A DNA stretch of 64,000 bases from SCN-70-22 sp046327755 (GCA_046327755.1 JAXLXW010000007.1:243173-307172); one strand, 5' to 3'. Shown: positions 8,834 through 18,633, counted from the first letter of the stretch. The notes: a model not told the origin generated them from the letters alone. Numbers and translations: made by a program.

Positions 8834-10228
8834 ATGATTCAACGCGCACTCATCGTCGCGGCCGCATTTTCGCTCGCCGCCTGCAGCGCCGATCACGTGG
8901 CCGGTACCGCCGCCACGCGCGACGCCAATACGCCGTCGCTCCTCCTCATCCAGAACGGGATCGCCGTTCAGGGAGACGAAGGATCGTCGCTTACGCTCGC
9001 GACCACCTCGACGCTCTCCGTACAGAGCGGGGCGCTCACGGTCGAGTGGGACTTCGGCGACGGGTCGCCGAACGTGGTGAACAGCAGCACAACGGGCGAC
9101 ATCGCGGTCGCGCACACGTGGGACGACAACGCACCCACGCCCTACGTTGCGCATGCGACGGTGACCGACGTCGACGGCGGGAGCGAGACGATCCAGTTCA
9201 ACGTGACGGTCTACAACGTGGCCCCCACTGCCACGCTCGTCGCGCCGTCGACGGTGAACGCCGGGCAGCCGTACACGATCGCGCTGACGTCGCCGAGCGA
9301 TCCGTCGCAGGGCGACGCGCAGGCGGGCTTCCTGTATCAGTTCGATTGCGGCGACGGCCTGGGGATGGGCGATCCGTCGCCTGCCTCCTCGGTGAGCTGC
9401 GCCGGCGGCGAGCCGGGGGAGCGCACGGTCTACGGGCGCATCTCGGACAAGGATGGCGACGGGACGTTCTACGAGGGGCTCGTCACGGTGATCGATGCGT
9501 GCACCGCGCCGACGGGCGCCACGCTCACCACGCCGTCGGATCCGGTGCAGGTTGGGGCCACGGTCACCGCCACGGTGCAGCTGACGGGAGCCGCCGACGC
9601 CGGAACGACGGTGACGCTCACCTGGAACGACGGCGTCACGGCGACGGCGACGCCGTCGGGCGGCGTGGCGACGTTCACGCGGAGCTTCGCCGCGGCCGGT
9701 GTCTACACCGCCACGGCCATCGCGAGCAACGGCTGCGGCAGCGTGAGCGCGAGCGCGAATGCCGGCACGTACACCGTCATCTTCGATCCCAGCGCGGGCT
9801 TCGTCACCGGTGGTGGATGGATCATGGCGCCGGCCGGCTCCTACACCGCCGATCCGTCGCTCTCCGGGAAGTCGACGTTTGGTTTCGTGGCCAAGTATCT
9901 CAAGGGGGCGAACGTCCCCACCGGGAACACCGAGTTCCAGTTCCACGCCAATGGGCTCGACTTCAAGAGCGGCGCCTACGAGTGGCTCGTCATCTCGGGG
10001 ACGCGTGCGCAGTACAAGGGCGAAGGGACGATCAAGGGGCGCACGGGGACCTTCAAGTTCCTGCTCACCGCGATCGACAATGGCCCGGGCGGACAGTACG
10101 ACGCCTTCCGCCTCAAGATCACCGACGCCGGCGGCGGCGTGGTCTTCGACAACAAGCAGGGGTCGGCCGAGAACTCCAACGATGCGACGACACTCGCCGG
10201 CGGGAGCATCAGCATCAAGAAGAACTGA
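8834..10228 (+). CDS. Surface lipoprotein with PKD/Ig-like domains
   Basis: 464 aa from ATG 8834. The signal MIQRALIVAAAFSLAAC gives lipidation at Cys17. Residues of about 50-210 contain two PKD-like units (VEWDFGDGSPNVVN and VAHTWDDN in the first, FDCGDG and GRISDKDGDG in the second). A third Ig-like unit follows (LTWNDGV, GVYTATAIASNGCG). The last 150 residues form a separate domain (GFVTGGGWI, FQFHANGLDFKSG, FDNKQGSAEN) common at the ends of secreted bacterial proteins. No catalytic residues are evident. It probably binds polysaccharide or protein at the cell surface. It ends in a strong terminator shared with the convergent gene. Confidence 0.85.
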   Translation: MIQRALIVAAAFSLAACSADHVAGTAATRDANTPSLLLIQNGIAVQGDEGSSLTLATTSTLSVQSGALTVEWDFGDGSPNVVNSSTTGDIAVAHTWDDNAPTPYVAHATVTDVDGGSETIQFNVTVYNVAPTATLVAPSTVNAGQPYTIALTSPSDPSQGDAQAGFLYQFDCGDGLGMGDPSPASSVSCAGGEPGERTVYGRISDKDGDGTFYEGLVTVIDACTAPTGATLTTPSDPVQVGATVTATVQLTGAADAGTTVTLTWNDGVTATATPSGGVATFTRSFAAAGVYTATAIASNGCGSVSASANAGTYTVIFDPSAGFVTGGGWIMAPAGSYTADPSLSGKSTFGFVAKYLKGANVPTGNTEFQFHANGLDFKSGAYEWLVISGTRAQYKGEGTIKGRTGTFKFLLTAIDNGPGGQYDAFRLKITDAGGGVVFDNKQGSAENSNDATTLAGGSISIKKN

Positions 10229-10254
10229 CGCGAGTCGCTGCCTGACGAATGCGA

Positions 10255-10288
10255 CGCCCGCCGACTTCCCTCCAGAAGTCGGCGGGCG
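10255..10288. terminator. Bidirectional hairpin terminator
   Basis: A perfect 14-bp stem (CGCCCGCCGACTTC with its complement) has a 6-base loop. It lies between convergent genes ending at 10228 and 10317, so it can serve both. Confidence 0.75.
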
Positions 10289-10316
10289 CCGTGCATCCTG
10301 CATGTCGCGTCGCTGG

Positions 10317-12134
10317 CTAGAAATTCAACCGGCTCACGATCGACGACAGTGTGAACGAACTCGACGACGTACTCGGCGTGTAGCTCCCGCTCTCGAAGAT
10401 CCCGTCGGTCGCCGTCCCCGATTCGGTGCCGCCGAAGTACAGTGCGTAGCTCTTCCCGGTCGCCAGCTTGGGCGTCGAGAGGGCGATGGACTGGAACGAC
10501 TTGCTCGGTGCGAAGTCGAGCACCGACTCGCCGGTGGATGATTGGATGTGCACCACCGTCCCGGCAGCGCGCGTCGCCGCGAAGGTCATCAGCACGGCGG
10601 CCTGCGTCGAGGTGGAGCCGGGAGCCTGCGCCATTCCTGAGCTGCCAGCGGCGACGAGGAATCCGCCGGTCATCTGGAAGGCGCCGTCGTAGTCCACCGG
10701 GGCGTTGTTGTTGGCCGTGGGACCGTGCACGATGGCGCAGCCGCCCGTCATCGCGATCGAGCCGTTGGCGTCGATTCCGTCGCCGCTGGCAAAGACCGCG
10801 ATGCGCCCGCCGTTGATGCGTAACGTGTACTTGGATGAGCCGCTCCCGGGTGCGCCGGGCTGCGTGTCGCCGGCGCCGGCGAGGTTCACGCCATCGTCGC
10901 TCGACACCACGCGAATCGTCCCGCCGTTGATCACCATGTCGGCGAGCGTGTTCTCCACGCCTTCGTAGCTCCTGGTGATGTTGATGGAGCCGCCGTTGAT
11001 GGTGAGGTCGAGATCGGAGTGCACGCCATCGTCGCCGGTAGCGATCGTCAGGCTTCCGCCATTCACCACCAGCGACCTGTTGGTGTGCAGGCCGTCGTCC
11101 GCCGCGTCGATGGTGAACGTCCCGCCGTCGATGACGACGAGCGAATCACCCTTCACTCCCTTGGCGGAGAGCGAGTCGGCGATGGTAACGGTGCTGCCGC
11201 CGCCATTCTTGAAGGTGAAGGTGCCGCCGGTGACGAGTGCCGCCGTCTGTCCCTGGATCCCGTCGCCGGTGGCGGTCACGCCGAACGTCCCGTTGTTGAC
11301 GAGGACGTACCCGAGCGTGGCGTCGCCCTCTTCGTCCGACTTGAGGCCATCGCCACCGGCGGTGAGGGTGAAGGTGCCGTTGCGCACGATGAGGTAGTCC
11401 TTGCCGCGAATGGCGTCGTCGACCGCGGTGACGGTGAACTTGCCGCTGTTGATGACGAGGCCGTCCTTGCTCGTGATCCCATCGTTGTAGCGTGCGTTCA
11501 CGACGAGGGTGCCGTTGCCGCCGATGGAGAGGTTGGCCTTGCTGAAGAGCGCGGCGTTCTCGTCCGCTCCCGAGGGATACGTGGTGCCGTCGGTGAGCGT
11601 GTTGACCGTGTTGTCGGCGAGGATGATGACGGTCTTGGCCGCCTTCGTGACGAAGAGCGGGGCGTCGCCGCTGTTGCTGATCGTGACGCCGTCGAGGATG
11701 AGGCGCACGACTCCGGTGTCCTTCGACGTGACGAGGAGCTGCCCGTTGGCGAGCGTTCCGCTGACGCGATAGGTCCCCTGCGCCTTCACCGTCACCGTGG
11801 TGCCACTGATGGCGACGGAAGTGCTGCTCGTGGTCGCGCTGGTGCCGTTGAGCGCGATCGTCGCCTCGTCGGCGCTATTCCATGTGTAGTCCGACGTGAG
11901 CTCGTGATGCGCGGCGTACGAGGCGAGCGCCTTGGTCACGGTGAATGGGTTGGTGTTGACGCCGCTCTCGTTGCAGGCCAGCGCCGAGACGGCGACGGAC
12001 GAGGTGGAGCCGTTGTTGCCGTTGGAGTTGCCGTTCGAGCCGGTGACGGCGTCGGTACCGCCGCAGGCGGCGGCGACGATCGATGTGGCGGCGAGCGTCG
12101 CAATCTTCAAGGATGGCAGGATGTTGCAGTTCAC
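10317..12134 (-). CDS. Cthe_2159-type carbohydrate-binding beta-helix lipoprotein
   Basis: 605 aa from a GTG at 12132-12134, chosen to give a signal with Cys near residue 25 (IVAAACGG). After a Ser/Asn/Gly-rich linker and an N-terminal domain, about residues 230-500 carry at least six tandem turns. Each turn is marked by a D/G-D-G/A-I/V/L motif with following polar residues: DDAIRGKD, GDGLKSDEEG, GDGIQGQ, DDGLHTNRS, DDGVHSDLD, DDGVNLAG and GDGIDANG. This is the parallel beta-helix pattern of the Cthe_2159 family, whose founder binds acidic polysaccharide with calcium. Likely role: surface attachment to or capture of plant polysaccharide. No glycosidase residues are apparent. Confidence 0.85.
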   Translation of the reverse strand: MNCNILPSLKIATLAATSIVAAACGGTDAVTGSNGNSNGNNGSTSSVAVSALACNESGVNTNPFTVTKALASYAAHHELTSDYTWNSADEATIALNGTSATTSSTSVAISGTTVTVKAQGTYRVSGTLANGQLLVTSKDTGVVRLILDGVTISNSGDAPLFVTKAAKTVIILADNTVNTLTDGTTYPSGADENAALFSKANLSIGGNGTLVVNARYNDGITSKDGLVINSGKFTVTAVDDAIRGKDYLIVRNGTFTLTAGGDGLKSDEEGDATLGYVLVNNGTFGVTATGDGIQGQTAALVTGGTFTFKNGGGSTVTIADSLSAKGVKGDSLVVIDGGTFTIDAADDGLHTNRSLVVNGGSLTIATGDDGVHSDLDLTINGGSINITRSYEGVENTLADMVINGGTIRVVSSDDGVNLAGAGDTQPGAPGSGSSKYTLRINGGRIAVFASGDGIDANGSIAMTGGCAIVHGPTANNNAPVDYDGAFQMTGGFLVAAGSSGMAQAPGSTSTQAAVLMTFAATRAAGTVVHIQSSTGESVLDFAPSKSFQSIALSTPKLATGKSYALYFGGTESGTATDGIFESGSYTPSTSSSSFTLSSIVSRLNF

Positions 12135-12412
12135 GGTGATGTCCCGATGCACGCAGTGGGAGCGCGAGCGATGCGCGCGATGGTTCGATGCTTCGTTGAG
12201 GGGGACACCGCGCGCGCCGCGCACCCTGAAGGGCGAGTGCCGGGAGTTGGAGCGGCTGATGCTGGTGGGAGCCTGTCCGATGCGTCGCTCAACATGTCGA
12301 GCAAGCGCCGATGGCGACCGGCCGGTAGCTTCCCTCGTGCGCTCGCGACCCGAGGTGGCCCGGTCGCGCGTCACTCGCCTGATCGTTTGTCCCCCTCAGA
12401 GGCATCGCGACC

Positions 12413-12685
12413 ATGCGCTACATGATCATCGAGCAATTCCACAACGGCGACCCGCTCCCCGTCTACCGGCGCTTCCGTGACCAGGGTCGGCTTGCGCCTG
12501 ACGGGCTGCACTACGTCGACAGCTGGGTCACGCACGACCTGGCCACGTGCTACCAGGTGATGGAGTGCGAGGACCGGGCGCTGCTCGACGCATGGATCGC
12601 CAACTGGCGTGACCTCGTGGAGTTCGAGGTCATCCCGGTGCACACGTCGGCGGCGGTACGCGCGATGGTCGCGCCGCGGCTGTGA
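12413..12685 (+). CDS. DUF3303 family protein
   Basis: 90 aa from ATG 12413, full length for the family. Characteristic stretches are MRYMIIEQFHNGDPLPVYRR, GLHYVDSWV, CYQVMEC and WIANWRDLVEFEVIPV, arranged as a small ferredoxin-like alpha/beta domain. Biochemical role is unknown in the family. The gene stands alone and converges on the permease gene with only 7 bp between stops. Confidence 0.85.
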   Translation: MRYMIIEQFHNGDPLPVYRRFRDQGRLAPDGLHYVDSWVTHDLATCYQVMECEDRALLDAWIANWRDLVEFEVIPVHTSAAVRAMVAPRL

Positions 12686-12692
12686 GGCGTGC

Positions 12693-14057
12693 CTAACGGG
12701 CGGCGCTGTCGGCGCTCGCGGCGGCCACCGGCCGGTGCGCCACCCACCACACGCCGATCCCGATCACTAGCGTCCCCAGCCCGCTGATCGACTCCAGCGG
12801 ACGCTCGCGCAGCAACGTCCCCAGCGTCCAGAGCGACAGCGCGATGTAGACGAAGGTCGTCACCGGGAAACCCCACGCGCGATAGGGGCGCGCCGCCTGC
12901 GGCTGCGTGAAGCGGAGGCGCAGCATCCCCAGGATGCTGAGGAGCGTGGTGAGGTTGAGCGTGAACCCCGCGTACAGCATCACCTGCTCGAACGAGTTGG
13001 TGAGCAGGAGGACGAGGATCAGGACGACCTGCAGGAGGATGGCGTTGCGCGGGACGCCGTTGGCGGCGCGCTTCCCCAGCAGGCGCCAGCGCGGGAGGTC
13101 GGCCATGACGGCGTACGTGACGCGCGACCCGCCCAGCACCATGGCGCTGATGGTGGCGATGAGGACGGTGGCGATGATCGCGCTCATCACGATCGTCCCG
13201 GTGCGCCCGAACATCGCGTGCGCGGAGATCGCCCCGACCTCGACCTTGCCGGCCACCTCGGCCAGCGGAACGGTGCGCAGGAACGACCAGTTGAGGAGGA
13301 GATACAGCACGGTGACGATCACCGTCGCCAGGACGACGGCGCGCGGGATCGACCGCTGCGGGGTGTAGATCTCCCCGGCGATGTAGCCGGCGGCGTTCCA
13401 CCCCGTGAAGGCATACGAGACGTAGACGAGCGAGACGGCGAACGGTGCGGAGAGCATCTCGCGCGCCGCCGAACCGTCGAGCCCCATGGCGAGCGGCGCT
13501 GCCGGTTGGTGGCGCAACCCCGCGGCGATGAAGGCGCCGATGAGGATGAACTGCACGACGGTGATGAGGACCTGGAAGCGCTTGGCGGCGTGCAGCCCCG
13601 CCAGGTGCACGAGCGCGACGACCCCCAGCACCACGAGCGACGCGACGAGCGGCGGCACGGGGACGATCGCCGACAGGTAGCGCCCGAAGGCGATCCCGGC
13701 CAGCGCGATGGGGGCCGCGAAGCCGACGGTCATCGACGTCCAGCCGCCGAGGAAGCCGGCCATCGGGTGCCACGCGCGCGCAAGGTAGACGTACTCCCCG
13801 CCGCAATGCGGGTACATGGTCCCCAACTCGGCGTAGGCGAGCGCCCCACACAGCGCAATGACACCGCCCACGGCCCAGAGCGCGAGCAGCGCGGCGCCGG
13901 TGTGCAGTACCTGCGCCTGGAAGCCGAGGGCGGTGAAGACGCCGGTCCCGATCATGTTCCCCACCATGACCGCCGTGGCGGCCGCGACGCCGAAATGGCG
14001 CAGCGAGTCGTCCGGCGCACCGGTGGGTGCGGGCGTTGCGGCTGACGAGTGGGACAC
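12693..14057 (-). CDS. APC-superfamily amino acid permease
   Basis: 454 aa from a GTG at 14055-14057. The reading frame continues open upstream, but homology of the type GVAAATAVMVGNMIGTGVF begins at about residue 22. The protein has the usual 12 hydrophobic segments of the LeuT-fold APC family and the unwound first helix motif (GNMIGTGVF). Other conserved pieces are CGGEYVYLARAWHP in helix 3 and GWNAAGYIAGEIYTPQR in the loop before helix 6. It should import or exchange amino acids or amines across the inner membrane. The substrate cannot be read from sequence. The start codon is the least certain part, since no Shine-Dalgarno is visible. Confidence 0.85.
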   Translation of the reverse strand: MSHSSAATPAPTGAPDDSLRHFGVAAATAVMVGNMIGTGVFTALGFQAQVLHTGAALLALWAVGGVIALCGALAYAELGTMYPHCGGEYVYLARAWHPMAGFLGGWTSMTVGFAAPIALAGIAFGRYLSAIVPVPPLVASLVVLGVVALVHLAGLHAAKRFQVLITVVQFILIGAFIAAGLRHQPAAPLAMGLDGSAAREMLSAPFAVSLVYVSYAFTGWNAAGYIAGEIYTPQRSIPRAVVLATVIVTVLYLLLNWSFLRTVPLAEVAGKVEVGAISAHAMFGRTGTIVMSAIIATVLIATISAMVLGGSRVTYAVMADLPRWRLLGKRAANGVPRNAILLQVVLILVLLLTNSFEQVMLYAGFTLNLTTLLSILGMLRLRFTQPQAARPYRAWGFPVTTFVYIALSLWTLGTLLRERPLESISGLGTLVIGIGVWWVAHRPVAAASADSAAR

Positions 14058-14095
14058 GAGGGGGCGCAGGCGGGAACGCGAGGGGGAGATGCGAC

Positions 14096-14124
14096 GCGGG
14101 GTCCGGAACGATCCCGGACCCCGC
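14096..14124 (-). terminator. Hairpin terminator after the TonB receptor gene
   Basis: A perfect 11-bp stem (GCGGGGTCCGG with its complement) and a 7-base loop lie 22 bp past the receptor stop codon and before the permease start. Confidence 0.65.
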
Positions 14125-14146
14125 GCGGAACTAGTGCGTTGGGAAG

Positions 14147-16924
14147 TTATCGCGTGAGCAGGATCTCGGTGCGGACGTAGACGAACCGCCCGTTGAAGCC
14201 AAACGGCGAACCGGCGGGATAGACGAACGTCCCGTTGTTGGTGTTGGCCTCGATCTTGGTCTTGTCCGGGAAGGTGTTGAAGAGGTTGCGCGACCCGAAG
14301 GAGACGTTGATCGCGTCCCAGCGATAGCCCACCTCGGCGTCGAACAGCTGCTTGGCGCCGAACGTTTCCAGCCCGTCCAGGCTCCCGTCGACGAACTTGC
14401 CGTAATCCTGCACGCGCCCCATCGCGTGGAAGCGCCCGCGGTTGTAGTTGGTGGTCAGCGACGAACGACGATCGGGGCGCGCCTTCTCGATGGCGTTGAT
14501 CGTGACGAAGTCGAGCGCGCTTTCGTAGATCGTGTTGGTCCCCTGCAGGATCTTCGGCAGCGGATCGACGCGCGTGACTTCGTTCTTGGTGAAGTTGAAC
14601 GAGAGCGTGAAGTCGAGCGTCCCGGCCCCGACCACGGCGCGGTAGTTCCCCGCGACGTCGATGCCGTTGGTCTTGGTGTCGAGGGCGTTGGTCGGGAACT
14701 GCACGCCGGCGATCGACGTGAGGCCGGAGTCGGTGAGGATCTTGGCGACGACCGGATCGGACGTGCCGTCGTACGTGGCGCCGAGGAGGATGCGGTCGGC
14801 GATGTTGATGCGATACAGGTCGACCGTGAAGTTGAAGGCGTTCGTCGGCGACCAGGCGATCCCCGTGCTCAGGTTGAGCGACGTTTCGGGCTTGAGCGGC
14901 TTGGCGCCGAAGACGCGCGACGCCTTGTTGGTCACCGGGAAGTTGCCGATCTCGATCAGGACGCCGTTCTGGATGGCGGTCGTCGTGTGCGAGTACCAGC
15001 TCTGCGCGAGCCCCGGCGCACGGAAGCCCGTGCTTGCGGCCGCGCGCCAGACGAACTCCTTCCGCGGCTGGTAGCGCATGGCGAGCTTGCCCGTCGCCTT
15101 CGACCCGAAGTCGCTGTAGTTCTCGTAGCGACCGGCGCCGTTGATCAGGATGTTCTTCGAGAGGTTGGTCTCGAGGTCGGCGTAGACGCCGATGTTGGTG
15201 CGGGTGTTCTTGCTGGCGTCGCTCGGGGCAAAGCCCTGGAAGACCGACGAACCCGCCTGGCCGATGCCTGACGAGTCGTACGTGAGGTGGTAGCCATTGA
15301 TCCACGAGGCCTTCTCGCCGGCGAGCACTTCGTAGCTCTCGCTGCGGAAGGCGGCGCCCACGGCGAAGTTGACCGGATTTGGGAGCCCCAGTTCCAGCGA
15401 CTTGGACAGGTTGAGCGTGGTGTTGAACTCACCGCGGCGCAGCGCTCCGGCGTAGAACGACGTCTGGTTCGGGATCCCCGGGTCGTCGGAGGTGCCGAGG
15501 CGGCCATCGGGGCCCGGCGCGGTTGGCGTCGAGAGCGACGGCCCGAGCGAGGTGTTGAGCGTGTTGCGGAGGTTGAAGTCGAACGAGTTGTAGCCGTAGT
15601 TGATCCCGAGGTCGGTGGCCCACCCGCCCAGCGCACCGCGCACGCCAGCGGCGCCCGAATAGTCCTTCACGTCGGGGCGGAACTCGGGGAGGAAGCCCAT
15701 GGGGTAGATCTCGGGCCAGTTGCGCCCGTTCTGCGGCTTGCGGAAGAAGCCGTTGCCGGTGCCGTCACGATCGGAGATGCCGCCGAAGGCGTAGAACTCC
15801 GTCGTGCCGCTCTCGTTGAGCGGGAGGCGCAGGTTGGCGAAGGTGTGGATGTCGCGCTCGAGGCCGAGCCCCCAGTTGACGTTAGGCTGGGCGACCGCGG
15901 CGCGCTTCTGCACGATGCGGCAATCCTGCACGAGGTCGCGGTTCCCGTTCAGGTCGGGGAACGAGGCATCGGGGCAGGCGCGGTTGGCCTTGTCGCGCTT
16001 CATGTACTGGCCAAAGAGCGACAGCGAGCCGCGTCCGAGCTTGAAGCCCACGCCGCCGTTGACGTCGGAGGTGAAGCCGTCGTTCGGGTATGGGTCGCCC
16101 GGACGGTTCTGGCCGAAGCTCGTGTTGATGAATGGGGAGAACTGCCCTTCCTTGAGGACCAGGTTCACCACGCCGGCAATGGCGTCGGAGCCGTACTGCG
16201 TCGAGGCGCCATCCCGCAGCACTTCGATGCGCTCGATGGCGCTGGACGGGAAGGCGTTGAGGTCGACGCCGCTCGAGCCCGGCGCGGAGCCGTTGGAGAA
16301 GACGTTGAGGAGCGCCGTCTGGTGGCGGCGCATCCCGTTGATCATGACCAGGGAGTGGTCCGGCGAGAGGCCGCGCAGGGTGAACGGACGCACCACCTCG
16401 GTGGCGTCGGTGACCGGCTGCGTGGGGAAGTTCACCGAGGGCGACAGATTTGCGAGGATCTGCGTCGTCTCGGTGGAGCCGGTGCGCTTGAGTTCCTCCA
16501 CCGTGTAGACGTCGACCGGGACCGCGAGTTCCTCCGCCGCGGTGTGCTTGGCGCGCGAGCCGACCATCGTCTGGACCGGGGCGAGCTGATAGGCCGAGCG
16601 CGTGAGGATGACGTCGATCTCGGTGACCTGCGAGGCCGCGACGTTGACGGCGATGGACTCCGGCGAGAAGCCGAGCGCGCGCACGCGCATGGTGCGCCGG
16701 CCGGCGGCCACGCCGCCTAACGCATACCGGCCGCGAGCCGTCGACGTGCCGCGGGCCCCGCTGCCGTCGACCGTGAACATCGCGCCGACGATCACCGCGC
16801 CGGTGCTGTCGGTGACCTTGCCCTGGATCGTTCCCGTCTGTGCGGCGACCGGTGTCGATGACGCCGCGGCGACCAACAGCACGGTCCCTGCGGTCCCCAA
16901 TAAACGAATGAGCATTCCTCGCAT
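14147..16924 (-). CDS. TonB-dependent receptor with carboxypeptidase-like N-terminal domain
   Basis: 925 aa from ATG 16924, preceded by GGGGGAAG at good spacing. A Sec signal (residues 1-29, ending PVAAQ) is followed by a carboxypeptidase-regulatory-like domain (about 30-110: IQGKVTDSTGAVIVGA, GRYALGGVAAG). A plug domain comes next (LRGLSPDHSLVMINGMRR, VLRDGASTQYGSDAIAGVVN), then the beta-barrel to the final RTEILLTR. It is an outer-membrane gated importer energised by TonB. No SusD partner is adjacent, so siderophore, vitamin or oligosaccharide are all possible substrates. I see no B12 or TPP riboswitch in the leader. Confidence 0.92.
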   Translation of the reverse strand: MRGMLIRLLGTAGTVLLVAAASSTPVAAQTGTIQGKVTDSTGAVIVGAMFTVDGSGARGTSTARGRYALGGVAAGRRTMRVRALGFSPESIAVNVAASQVTEIDVILTRSAYQLAPVQTMVGSRAKHTAAEELAVPVDVYTVEELKRTGSTETTQILANLSPSVNFPTQPVTDATEVVRPFTLRGLSPDHSLVMINGMRRHQTALLNVFSNGSAPGSSGVDLNAFPSSAIERIEVLRDGASTQYGSDAIAGVVNLVLKEGQFSPFINTSFGQNRPGDPYPNDGFTSDVNGGVGFKLGRGSLSLFGQYMKRDKANRACPDASFPDLNGNRDLVQDCRIVQKRAAVAQPNVNWGLGLERDIHTFANLRLPLNESGTTEFYAFGGISDRDGTGNGFFRKPQNGRNWPEIYPMGFLPEFRPDVKDYSGAAGVRGALGGWATDLGINYGYNSFDFNLRNTLNTSLGPSLSTPTAPGPDGRLGTSDDPGIPNQTSFYAGALRRGEFNTTLNLSKSLELGLPNPVNFAVGAAFRSESYEVLAGEKASWINGYHLTYDSSGIGQAGSSVFQGFAPSDASKNTRTNIGVYADLETNLSKNILINGAGRYENYSDFGSKATGKLAMRYQPRKEFVWRAAASTGFRAPGLAQSWYSHTTTAIQNGVLIEIGNFPVTNKASRVFGAKPLKPETSLNLSTGIAWSPTNAFNFTVDLYRINIADRILLGATYDGTSDPVVAKILTDSGLTSIAGVQFPTNALDTKTNGIDVAGNYRAVVGAGTLDFTLSFNFTKNEVTRVDPLPKILQGTNTIYESALDFVTINAIEKARPDRRSSLTTNYNRGRFHAMGRVQDYGKFVDGSLDGLETFGAKQLFDAEVGYRWDAINVSFGSRNLFNTFPDKTKIEANTNNGTFVYPAGSPFGFNGRFVYVRTEILLTR

Positions 16925-17361
16925 TACTTCCCCCACGGTGTCTGGTGAAACGGAACAGGGCACAACACGACACATCCAGGCACAACCAGGCACTGCCATC
17001 CACGACATCGGACTACCAGTCGAAAGCAGGCGACGGCGATGTCCCGAAGGAGGCGCGCGCCTGACACATGACGTGAGGGGGGACTGATGCGAGGGCCTTC
17101 GTGGGACTGCGGAACGAAGACGGTCCCGGAAAGCCGGGTCCGTCGGCAGAACATGCAGACGTCCGGGCGTTCGCAACAGGTGCAGTCCACATCCAGTCAT
17201 GGACCAGCGGTCGGTGCTCCAAGCTTGGGTATGAAATCCATCTTTGTGCCGTCTTGCTGCGATCGCTTGTGGGCATCGCTGCCTGACGCCAATCTCCCTC
17301 GGCTCCACTCCCCTCCCGGATGGTGTGTCCCGCGTCCGCCCCGTCTTCCGCCCGCTCCCGC
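16925..17361. other. Divergent control region with a hairpin
   Basis: 437 bp between the receptor (leftward) and exonuclease (rightward) genes. It contains an 11-position imperfect hairpin at 17119-17144 (GACGGTCCCGG / CCGGGTCCGTC, one T-T mismatch, AAAG loop). The hairpin may be an operator or leader structure. Short Cys-rich frames here lack coding support. Confidence 0.4.
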
Positions 17362-18234
17362 ATGCGCCTCCATCTCGTCGACGGCACGTTCGAGCTCTTC
17401 CGCGCCCATTTCGGTGCCCCGTCGGCACTTGCATCTGACGGACGAGAGGTCGGCGCCACCCGCGCCCTCCTGCGCTCCCTCCTCGCCCTCCTCAAGGAAC
17501 CGGGCGTGACGCACGTCGGCGTTGCCTTCGACCACGTCATCGAGTCGTTCCGCAATCGCCTCTTTCCGGGCTACAAGACCGGAGAGGGACTCCCACCCGA
17601 ACTGGTAGCCCAGTTCCCGCTCGCCGAGTCGGCCACGCGCGCCCTGGGGCTCGTCACTTGGCCGATGGTAGAGTTCGAGGCCGACGACGCGATCGCGACC
17701 GCTGCCGCCCGCTGGGGCGATGCCCCCGGTGTCGAACAGGTCGTGATCTGCTCGCCCGACAAGGACCTCATGCAGTGCGTGCGCGGCGTACGCGTCGTGT
17801 CGCTCGATCGCATTCGACGCAAGGTCACGGATGAGCCTGGGGTCGTGGAGAAGTTCGGCATCCCGCCCGGCTCGATCCCCGACTTTCTTGCCCTCGTGGG
17901 CGACAGCGCCGATGGCATCCCCGGCGTGCCGCGGTGGGGGGCCAAGTCGGCGGCGGCGGTGCTCGCGCACTATCGCACGCTCGACGACATCCCCGACGCC
18001 GAAGGTGCGTGGGGGGTGACGGTGCGCGGGGCCGCCGCTCTCGCGGAGCAGCTGCGCACGCACCGGGCGGAGGCGCGCCTGTATCGCACGCTGGCGACGC
18101 TCCGCACCGACGTCCCGCTCGCCGAGTCGCTCGACGACCTGCAGTGGCGCGGCGCCGATCGCGCGGCGCTCACCGCGTTCTGCAGCTCCATCGGCGACGA
18201 GCGCTTCGTCGAGCGCGTCCCCACCTATCGTTAG
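17362..18234 (+). CDS. Stand-alone 5'-3' exonuclease (Pol I N-terminal type)
   Basis: 290 aa from ATG 17362. It contains only the FEN/T5-type nuclease of DNA polymerase I, with no polymerase part. The metal-binding acidic motifs are all present in order: LVDGTFELFRAHF, AFDHVIESFRN, EFEADDAIA, CSPDKDLMQ and GDSADGIPGVPRWGAKSA, the last being the helix-hairpin-helix DNA-binding region. Such proteins remove 5' flaps or RNA primers. The next gene, csaA, is 60 bp downstream on the same strand and could share its promoter. Confidence 0.9.
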   Translation: MRLHLVDGTFELFRAHFGAPSALASDGREVGATRALLRSLLALLKEPGVTHVGVAFDHVIESFRNRLFPGYKTGEGLPPELVAQFPLAESATRALGLVTWPMVEFEADDAIATAAARWGDAPGVEQVVICSPDKDLMQCVRGVRVVSLDRIRRKVTDEPGVVEKFGIPPGSIPDFLALVGDSADGIPGVPRWGAKSAAAVLAHYRTLDDIPDAEGAWGVTVRGAAALAEQLRTHRAEARLYRTLATLRTDVPLAESLDDLQWRGADRAALTAFCSSIGDERFVERVPTYR

Positions 18235-18294
18235 GGCGACGGCTCCGCGTTCCCGCGCCACCACCACGCCGCACCTCGTCACCTCATCACCGTC

Positions 18295-18633
18295 ATGCCC
18301 GACATCACCTGGGACGACTTCGAGCGCGTGGAGCTGCGTGTCGGCACGATCGTCCGTGCCGAACCCTTCCCCGAGGCGCGGCGCCCCGCCATCAAGCTCT
18401 GGGTCGACCTGGGCCCCGAACTCGGCGTGCGGAAATCATCGGCCCAGCTCACCGTGCACTACACGCCGGAGACGCTCGTCGGCCGGCAGGTCCTCGCCGT
18501 GACGAACTTCCCGCCCAAGCAGATCGGACCCTTCCGTTCCGAACTGCTGGTCACCGGCTTCGCCGACGCCGACGGGGCGATCGTCCTGGCGGCGGTCGAT
18601 CGCCCGGTCCCTGACGGCGCTCGCCTGGTGTAG
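18295..18633 (+). CDS. csaA: CsaA-like tRNA-binding domain protein
   Basis: 112 aa from ATG 18295, full length for CsaA. It is a single OB-fold tRNA-binding domain of the type appended to methionyl-tRNA synthetase: FERVELRVGTIVRAE, AIKLWVDLG, SSAQLTVHY, VLAVTNFPPKQIGPF and SELLVTGFAD. CsaA homodimers bind tRNA and have been described as an export-related chaperone in Bacillus; the in vivo role elsewhere is unsettled. It ends just before a hairpin shared with the convergent haemoglobin gene. Confidence 0.9.
   Translation: MPDITWDDFERVELRVGTIVRAEPFPEARRPAIKLWVDLGPELGVRKSSAQLTVHYTPETLVGRQVLAVTNFPPKQIGPFRSELLVTGFADADGAIVLAAVDRPVPDGARLV

Noticed and set aside
16925..17190. Small Cys-rich frame and possible riboswitch upstream of the TonB receptor
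   Set aside because: The frame lacks coding support, and no conserved B12-box or TPP core could be found; only a simple hairpin is visible.
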